The notes under the pieces: generated by a model | What the model saw: only the letters and a program-made list of their open reading frames with translations | The model's database searches: none | Told to the model about the DNA's origin: nothing | From: Tridacna crocea | Lineage: Eukaryota; Mollusca; Bivalvia; Cardiida; Cardiidae | Direction: 5' to 3' | Assembly (NCBI GenBank): GCA_943736015.1 | Contig: OX031070.1 | Location: 43,734,173 to 43,798,172 of the forward strand | DNA length: 64,000 bases | Part shown: piece by piece, positions 63,839 through 64,000 of the stretch | Layout of the letters: each line of letters opens with the position of its first letter | How positions within the stretch are numbered: position 1 is the first letter of the stretch | Translations under genes and position numbers: made by a program

Positions 63839-64000
63839 CCCTTTACCACACAGCGGAATTTCAGACAGGTCTACTTTGATGGAATTCACAGAGGACAATT
63901 CACATGTTATTTAAATGATGGAGACCTTAACAGGTGGAAAACATTGTGGGGAAATGAGAAAATGCTGGTTACCAGCATTTTCTCCCTCTTCCCACAATGT
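63835..64000 (-). mobile_element. P variant, cut by the window end
   Basis: TTAA + CCCTTTACCACACAGCGG; long arm of the variant type seen at 57596; palindrome GTGGGGAAATGAG / CTCCCTCTTCCCAC. Confidence 0.8.

Overview
This window is animal nuclear DNA, most likely from a bivalve mollusc. The basis is intron-containing animal genes (a Kv3/Shaw potassium channel exon), tRNA-derived SINEs, and long bivalve-style repeats that open with AGCTCACCTGAGCAC or ATACGCCCGAAGG followed by GTCCGTCCGT runs. There is no operon, no bacterial gene and no CRISPR array. Species cannot be fixed from the sequence alone.

Genes are sparse, and all lie on the minus strand. They are: (1) the first coding exon of a Kv3/Shaw channel (27261-27818), whose transmembrane exons are not in the window; (2) a single-exon secreted endonuclease/exonuclease/phosphatase (EEP) fold protein (33475-34659); (3) a three-exon gene for a small basic secreted protein of 166 residues, whose exons at 43409-43637, 41844-41948 and 40237-40403 join in phase; (4) a single-exon, membrane-anchored copine/RGLG-type vWA protein (56191-57165); (5) a weaker candidate exon for a small Cys-rich membrane protein (about 37983-38330). 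A decayed LINE ORF2 end (21690-21960) and a possible THAP-like fragment (20228-20330) are relics. The genes share no obvious pathway.

Most of the window is repeats. The dominant family, called P here, is a MITE of about 220-235 bp present about 70 times. Its ends are TTAA + CCCTTTACCAAAC (or close variants). It has one short arm (about 60 bp), one long arm (about 100 bp), and a near-perfect palindrome of about 66 bp between them, whose half-site reads GTGGGAAAAGGAGAAAATGC. One copy (45105-45331) sits in a SINE whose uninterrupted relatives are also in the window; comparing them shows duplication of TTAA, so P is probably a non-autonomous piggyBac-type element. In the feature list, strand '+' for P means the short arm lies to the left. 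P is scattered in 1-27 kb, in chains at 10.9-12.2 kb and 44-46 kb, and packed end to end from 52 to 64 kb. A subfamily, P2, has a different palindrome tip.

Other families are: Q and Q2, about 350-380 bp with TTAA + GGTAAGACCTGTG or GGTAGTGGACC ends; R, with TGTGACCCAT ends; T, nearly pure 80-bp hairpins; S, hairpins of GTGTAGATCAAGATCAG; E, hairpins; W, a repeat of about 300 bp; a foldback of about 1.05 kb (31795-32845); three SINE families; two long elements with internal tandem repeats of about 165 bp (1261-2837 and 18811-19926); a 60-bp minisatellite (13.0-14.7 kb); and a 45/91-bp satellite (50.8-51.7 kb).

The most interesting signals concern P. Its palindrome halves change together between copies. 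Several copies have lost exactly one half. Short-short and long-long arm isomers exist. Two of the three well-supported genes that terminate in the window have a P element starting at their stop codon.
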